NCBI GenBank assembly: GCA_011800155.1
Contig: CM022372.1
Span: forward strand, 2,170,001 to 2,234,000
DNA length: 64,000 bases
From: Flammulina velutipes
Lineage: Eukaryota; Basidiomycota; Agaricomycetes; Agaricales; Physalacriaceae
Direction: 5' to 3'
The notes beneath the pieces were generated by a model. That model made no database searches. It saw nothing but the letters and a program-made list of their open reading frames with translations, and was not told the DNA's origin. Shown here one piece after another: positions 58,265 through 64,000 of this stretch. A program made the position numbers and the translations under genes. Positions within the stretch are counted from its first letter, which is position 1, and every line of letters starts with the position of its first letter.

Positions 58265-60347
58265 TCAGGCTTTGACAAGCTCCGGGAGTCCCGCCTCCTT
58301 TAATTCAGCGTTCAGAGTATCGATGTTGGCGTTGAACCCTGCCTCAAACCCTTCATCGGCGACTTCTGTAACAACACAATCTCAATGAGATGCCCTCAGC
58401 TATCATAACCGTTTTACGCACCAATTGCCTTCTTGGCAGCGAAGTCCGTAATGGTGATGGGAAGCGATGTCTCGACGAAGAAGACTATAGGAGAAAATAG
58501 GGTCAATGAGCATACGGACGTCGGAGGAGATATTTGACTAACGAAGGATAGGATCAAGCTGCTCTGGTGTCAACTTCTTCGTGGTAGTCTCTTTCCACAT
58601 CGAATACGGCACTATTATGAGCGTCAAAAAGGATGTGTGGGCAAGGAGAAGAAGCACATACGACCATGAGCCGTGAACGCACTGGTAGCGCGAAGGCCTC
58701 CAGCATCAGCCTGATCACCAATACCACCAAGGTCACCAGATCTGATCAAACCAGAGATCTCTGCGGCGTTGTTTCGATGGTGGTACTAAATACAAGAATC
58801 AAATGGTTTTATCAGTCTGATACAACGCAAGACTCACTGGACCCCGGAAAGTGTTTTCCGTCGCGTCCCAGTGAGGACCGACACAGCCGAAGTCGGCTAT
58901 CGGAATGTTGGCTGCTTTGGACTTAGCAGTCAGGACAGTGAACAAAGACGGATCAAGGTGGTCTTTCGAGGCGCTTCGGACGTAGACGAAGTTATCGAGG
59001 TCATATTTGTATGGCACATAGCTGATAGGGGGTAAGAATATGAATATGACGAATAAAAAGAGCAACTTACTTCCCCTTCCATGCAACGACGTCGAAAGGC
59101 GTATGGTTCTGCTTGTAGCTGAAGAATTTTCCGTTATGTCTGGTAGTAAGTCAGCCAAGAAAAGCACGTGCGAGTGCCAAAGTTAGACGAACTTGATAAC
59201 CGCTAAGAAAATTCGGAATGAGCAGGATTGCAAAGGGCAAACATGATTTACTCACTTTCCCACGAGGTCTCGTCCAGATCGAAATGCGCGACGGGGCGCC
59301 GGAAATCCAAAGCATTGGCAAGACCGTGTCCTCCGATGGGACCAAGCTCCGGAAGCTGCCAGTGAGAGCCGTATATCTCCTGCGCATCTATAGGCAGTTA
59401 GTATCTATCCAAGAGCCATAAGAGGAAGAGGTACTCACATCCTCTACTACCGCCGTCTGGCAGACCAATACTAAACTTGAGCCCTTTCTGTACAACGACA
59501 AGTTCTCCTGGCTTGACCATGATTCTGGAAGACTAAGGTGAGAAAGTCCTTCTCGAGCTCTAGAACACTGTACGTACTTTCCTAGCTCCGTCTGAACGTC
59601 CAACCTCCCGACCTGGGGAAGAATCAAAAAGTCTCCATCCGTGTTGTAGAAGGCGCGGTTCTTCATGGATGCATTGGCGGCGTACAAGTGGGTGGCGATA
59701 CCTTCACCCATAGCTATATCGCCAGCGCCAATGGCCGTCTGCAGACCGTCAATGAAGTCTACCTTGACCTCGTCAGGGGGAATTTCGAGTGGTCCCATGA
59801 TGAACATGTCGTGCTTGACATGGACGCGAGGGTTATAAGGGAGGAAGGACGATTCCACCTGTTCAGCGAATCTGTGTCAATTCGCTTGCAATGGAAACGC
59901 CGCATACCTTGTCGTTGCGGAGAGCCTTGGAGCCTGGATAGTCCATGGATGGACGGATGCGATACAAGAACCTGTGCCATCTTCGGTTAATATCACGAAG
60001 GAAGACAGTATACAGAAAAAGATGGCGCACACGTTCAGGTTATCCGCGCGAGGTGCGGTGAAGCAAGAGCCCGTGACCTAGTCATCGTTAACGAGATGTC
60101 GTACATTAGACAATCCGGACATAGACATACACCCTCGGTGTACAGATCACCTTTGACGTGCTGTGGCGTAGTTTGAGACACCAGTGTACCCGGACTATGA
60201 ACCTGTGATTAGTTACCTAGAATCGACGAGTCGTAAAAGGTGTACTGACATAGTCTCACTTGCTAGTTGACCTCCGAAGCCAGGTTGGTATCTGTACGGG
60301 TCCAAAGCCGTCGGGGCAGTCGTGAAGGAGTATTGAGCAGTCGCCAT
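58265..60347 (-). CDS. Homogentisate 1,2-dioxygenase
   Basis: Many-exon gene starting [20 protein letters not shown] and ending AGLPELVKA. The N-terminal part contains [21 protein letters not shown], the middle [24 protein letters not shown] and [20 protein letters not shown] sequence, and the C-terminal cupin core [78 protein letters not shown] and AFTAHGP, which hold the His/Glu iron ligands. The enzyme opens the ring of homogentisate in phenylalanine/tyrosine breakdown to maleylacetoacetate. The neighbouring pathway genes (isomerase, fumarylacetoacetase) are not in the window. It lies about 0.9 kb from the P450 at 61241-63382 on the same strand. The tail after the cupin core ([17 protein letters not shown]) seems longer than in the animal enzyme. 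Splice sites were only partly checked. Confidence 0.88.
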
Positions 60348-61240
60348 GTTTGAATGATGGGGATGTGAGGAAAGACTGGAGGTTCTTCTGGAGGCTTTTA
60401 ACTGCTGGAAACTTATGCCGACCCTGGTAGAATATCAAGTAGTCTGAGTCATTGAAGACACTGTTAGTCAGTACGCCTGCAACCAACTACTGGAACCAGC
60501 GTGAATACGTGACCTCTTGCAATGAATGCAAGGAGAGCATGTGACCAAGTCGCCAAGCCAATAGCATGAGAAGCTCATCCCTGCTCGAATGAGATCAGCA
60601 GCATTGCACAGTATTAGGCCTACGTCAAGTGGCTAAAGACACGACAAGCAGTTCGAATCGGATGTCCTCCGAGACGTATATCGTAGATATGGTCAGCAAT
60701 ATTGACTTCTTGAGCGATGGGCAACGGAAGCCTAGTGTTCAGTTATGATTCGAGTTCAAGTTCAAGGCCGCCGTCGAAGCATTGAACCAGGGGAAGTGTG
60801 GCTGCGATAGATCACGGGTTGTCAGTCGAGGCTCAAGAGTATGCAATCGCAGTGCCAGTCAAGTCAGCTTATATAGATAGAGAGTCCTGAATGTGGTGCA
60901 AGGTGAGCCGAACCTCTAGGATGGAGGAACCAAAGCAAACTCGAGAATAGCACGCCAGTGCGATACGGCCGTTACAGTGAGCGATGATATCGAGCTCCTT
61001 GCTCGACAAGGATTCGTTGACTCGGCATCCTGAAGGCACAAAGAGAAGAGGATGAAGTGGCGTAGACATTGTTTGGTCGATTGACATGTCACACTGACAG
61101 AAGTCGAGAACACGAATGGCTGGGCAATGTATTCTAGTTGTAGAGGAATAGGTATCATTATTACTGTAGTATCAGCTATAGCCACGCGGGAGACGAGCAC
61201 AAAGACATCCGGAAACTCTACGTAACGCGGAAAACTAATA
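60348..61240. other. Intergenic region between dioxygenase and P450
   Basis: About 890 bases with only short frames. Expected to contain the dioxygenase promoter and the P450 terminator. Confidence 0.5.
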
Positions 61241-63382
61241 CTATTGCTGGCCCCGAACAAGGTGATTGAACTGCTCCACAGATAATCGGGGAGCGAGGGT
61301 TAGCTCGAAATCTTTGAGAGCACTGGTCGGATGGTCAAATTGTGTCCACAAGAAATCATAGTTGACAACAACAGACCTAACAATGCCAGCCTTTGAGTCA
61401 ATCTCGGGGATGACGGGAACTCCCTCATCGTCCGTTGCGGGAGAAATATCGAAAGCCGACAAGCACATAGCCATGGTAATGAAAAGTGAAGCGTCGCCGA
61501 GGAGGCGACCAGGGCAGAGGCTGACATTCGGGTTAGTTACACGACCACAATCCTCAAATAATTGCAAAACCTACCGCCGGCCGAAGCCAAAGATCATTTC
61601 GTATGGATCTTGTTGAGCATTGGGGCCCATGAACCGTTCGGGATCGAAAGAGAATGGCCGGGAATAGACATGGCGGTCATGAGCCATTTGCCTGGAAAGA
61701 TAGAAGATATCAATGGAACAGCCATAAACGCAGTCACGTCTAAGGCGTACCAAATGTTGGCGAAGACGATGCTACCTTTGGGGATGTAGTAGCCATCATG
61801 TACGTCGTCCTCAGTCACAGTATGAGGAAGACCTGTGTTGAAGATTGTTTGAGCTCGTATCGGAAATAGATTTGACGTACCTAGAGGGACAGATGGATGT
61901 ATTCTAGTGACTTCCTTGACTATAGCCTCGACGTATGGCAGACGTTCACGGTCAGTGAATGTCGGAAGCCTGTCACGTCCACAAACGACCTCGATCTCGG
62001 CTTGCGCTTTCCTTTGAATCTCAGGATGGCGAGCCATCATCAGGAAAAAGCAATGCATAGTAACAGCAGTCTATGACGGGACATCAAATTGAACAGAGTG
62101 GATCACATGAGATGGATTGACTTACGGTCTCAGAGCCGGCTACATATTAGAGCCTTGAGTTGCGATATCAGAAGATGGCTGGTGTTTTTCGACTCACCGC
62201 CTAACATAGCCCCAGAAGCATGCCGAAGAATCTCGGTGTCCTCTTCAGATAAATTGCGCTTAAGCCACTTCGCGGTGAATGAACCCTCGGCAGTTCCAGC
62301 TTTCTAAGCGGATGGTCCACGGTCAAAGCAGTTCTAAGTTAAGGACAGGCCAATGTTACTAACCAACTGCTCCCGAACATAGTTCATCGGTATGTCCACC
62401 ATGTCGAGATACAAAGGCGCCCATTCTCTTGCTATCCGCTTGAAATTAGCTCCAGGGAACCACTCGGGAAGATGTCGAACTGCGTCGAGTAAGAATTGAA
62501 ACCATGGTTCGACAACTCGAGCTCACGCACGGAAAGGGAGCTGGTTCACGAGAAATGCACCAGGTTTAGAAGCCTATATAGATCCAAGGTTAGATGCAGA
62601 ACTGTATCGAGAGGCTTTACACTTACGGCACTGAAGGTGTCCATGGCCTTGTTCGTCATGGCCACCATTTCGTCGTCGTAGTTCGCAGCGGCATATCCGT
62701 AAGCGATTCGAAGAATGATAGCACCGGCATGTCTATAAAACGGTCACAATTAGTATTTCCCCGATTGAAGGTATCATTTATGTACTGAAAACAATGCGCC
62801 AGAAGGCGGTCAGGCCGGTCGGCACACAACTCGAGAAATTTGCGGCCTTGCGATTCCTCCTGTGGCCAAAAGGACTTTATCGCTGACACGCTTCCGAGTT
62901 CCTGGTGGAATATTTTCCTTTACGCTCAGTCAGTCGAAAAGCATCAGGCAAAGGTAAAAGTTCACCTTGTTTGCTTGAAGACAGGGCCATATTCGAGAAA
63001 GCCAGTTGACTTTCCCCATCCCATTAGGTTTCCAGCCATCGCTACGAAAGGTCTGGACGAGTAAATCGGACCTTTCTTGTCTAAAATATCTTTTGCTTTG
63101 GATAAGCTGTTAATGACCACGATGGTCGTCGGCCCCACGGTGAGAGATATCAGTGGACCTAAGATAGTTGGCGTTGAAGGGTAAACGAAAGGTTTAGTTA
63201 GGCGTACCATATGTCTCTCCCATTATTCCGTACATCTCCCAGTCACGACCACTGGGGAGATCGAGAAGGTTACCGATGAGAGGGAGACCACGGGGACCAG
63301 GAGGCTTGGGTAGGTTTTTCTTATTGTACCATAGTACTAGAGCGGCAACCACAAACAGTCCAATACTAGTTAGTAAGTCCAT
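61241..63382 (-). CDS. Cytochrome P450 monooxygenase
   Basis: About 520 residues from roughly ten or more exons. An N-terminal membrane anchor (LLTSIGLFVVAALVLWY) and hinge (KPPGPRGLPLIGN) are followed by the I-helix AGSETTAVTM (assembled across two introns around a 14-base exon), ExxR (KEVTRIHP), PERF and the haem loop FGFGRRLCPG with its Cys ligand. The layout is that of agaric P450s often annotated as O-methylsterigmatocystin-oxidoreductase-like, a label reflecting similarity and not substrate. It shares little beyond family motifs with the P450 at 850-2779, so the two are not recent duplicates. Confidence 0.92.
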
Positions 63383-64000
63383 GTTGGAAGTAAAGAGCGA
63401 AGAAGTGACAACGAGGAGGATTTATGCGGGCCATGCGGGTGGGGGGACGGTGGGAATGGTAAGCTTGGAATGTGTGGTTAGGCTCTCACGGAAGGGCATT
63501 CACTGTAGGTGTTTGGCCCCACACAAGAAGTAGGTACGAATGATCCCAGGCGGCTGTAGTATTCCATGTTCCTGTTTTCGTAAGGTCGAACAGCCTTGAA
63601 CAGAATTCGAATTCTATATAGTGTTCGGAGGGCCTTAGAAGAACTGGAAGAAGTGATAGACATGGTGGTCGTTCACAACCTCTTGTCTGCCACGTTACCG
63701 AAGGCTGATCACAAAGCTCGGCTATCAGGGCCGACTCCCGACGCCCATCTTGTCATCCTGCCACTTCCACAAATGTCCCCGCTATGCCCTGCATGGCCGC
63801 TATGTATACCGTAAGTAAGTGAACCGGTAGTGGGGAACGGCGCTAAGAACCCTCTCTTCCCCAGTGCTTCCGTCGGATTCTTGCATGTAAACTGCCGAAT
63901 CGATTTGCAGCTCTTCCCAAACAGGCGCGTTGAGTTGGACTGCTTATAGTTGTGAAATAAATTTTGATTCTACTCCACTTACCACACACCCACCAATGTC
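63383..64000. other. Right-end flank
   Basis: Promoter side of the P450. No gene is supported before the window ends. Confidence 0.45.

Noticed and set aside
58265..63382. Homogentisate dioxygenase plus P450 as a tyrosine-catabolic or secondary-metabolite cluster
   Set aside because: No other pathway gene is present and the neighbours are unrelated housekeeping genes; adjacency alone is not evidence.

Overview
The window is genomic DNA of a basidiomycete, most likely an Agaricomycete (mushroom-forming fungus). Coding regions are broken by many very short GT..AG introns (about 45-60 nt). KDZ and Plavaka (CACTA-like) transposons of the agaric type are present, and so are families typical of these fungi: large cytochrome P450s, Lys-N type M35 proteases and small RING proteins. 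All gene models were spliced by eye. For most genes whose exons are listed, the exon lengths add up to an intact frame, which is the main support for the models.

Layout. 0.85-2.8 kb holds a cytochrome P450. From about 3.0 to 44.9 kb lies an accessory, transposon-rich island. It is bracketed by two copies of a ~365-bp repeat in opposite orientation (3012-3374 and 44575-44939), and each copy is followed, reading inward, by a copy of the same small two-exon gene. Inside the island are six small RING-finger genes (6.3, 24.2, 25.1, 27.9, 40.9 and 42.4 kb), a tandem pair of WD40-coiled-coil-membrane genes (7.6-9.2 kb, and 9.5-10.8 plus 23.0-23.5 kb), a gene built from tandemly amplified exons (28.9-33.8 kb), and two transposons: a ~12.15-kb KDZ element (10821-22970) and a Plavaka element (34.2-40.5 kb or more). 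The KDZ element appears to sit inside an intron of the second WD40 gene. Removing it together with one copy of a flanking 9-bp direct repeat restores a 60-nt intron and an uninterrupted 449-codon frame.

The KDZ element carries six apparently intact genes in two divergent arms. The leftward arm has the 1085-aa CxC2/KDZ transposase and three companions; the rightward arm has a 719-aa and a 289-aa protein. The Plavaka element carries a 1275-aa transposase and its usual companion ORF (644 aa). These look like complete, recently active elements.

From 45.6 kb to the end the gene order is that of ordinary host chromosome: an F-box-like protein, a secreted Lys-N type metalloprotease, a MATE transporter, a GH27 alpha-galactosidase, a HAD phosphatase, succinate dehydrogenase subunit C, homogentisate 1,2-dioxygenase and a second P450. 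A decayed fragment of the Lys-N protease gene lies just before SDHC. No rRNA, convincing tRNA or CRISPR array was seen.

The best candidates for something undescribed are the inverted-repeat-bounded island with its RING family, the two genes that grow by duplicating whole symmetric exon-intron units, and the WD40 gene carrying a 12-kb transposon in an intron.
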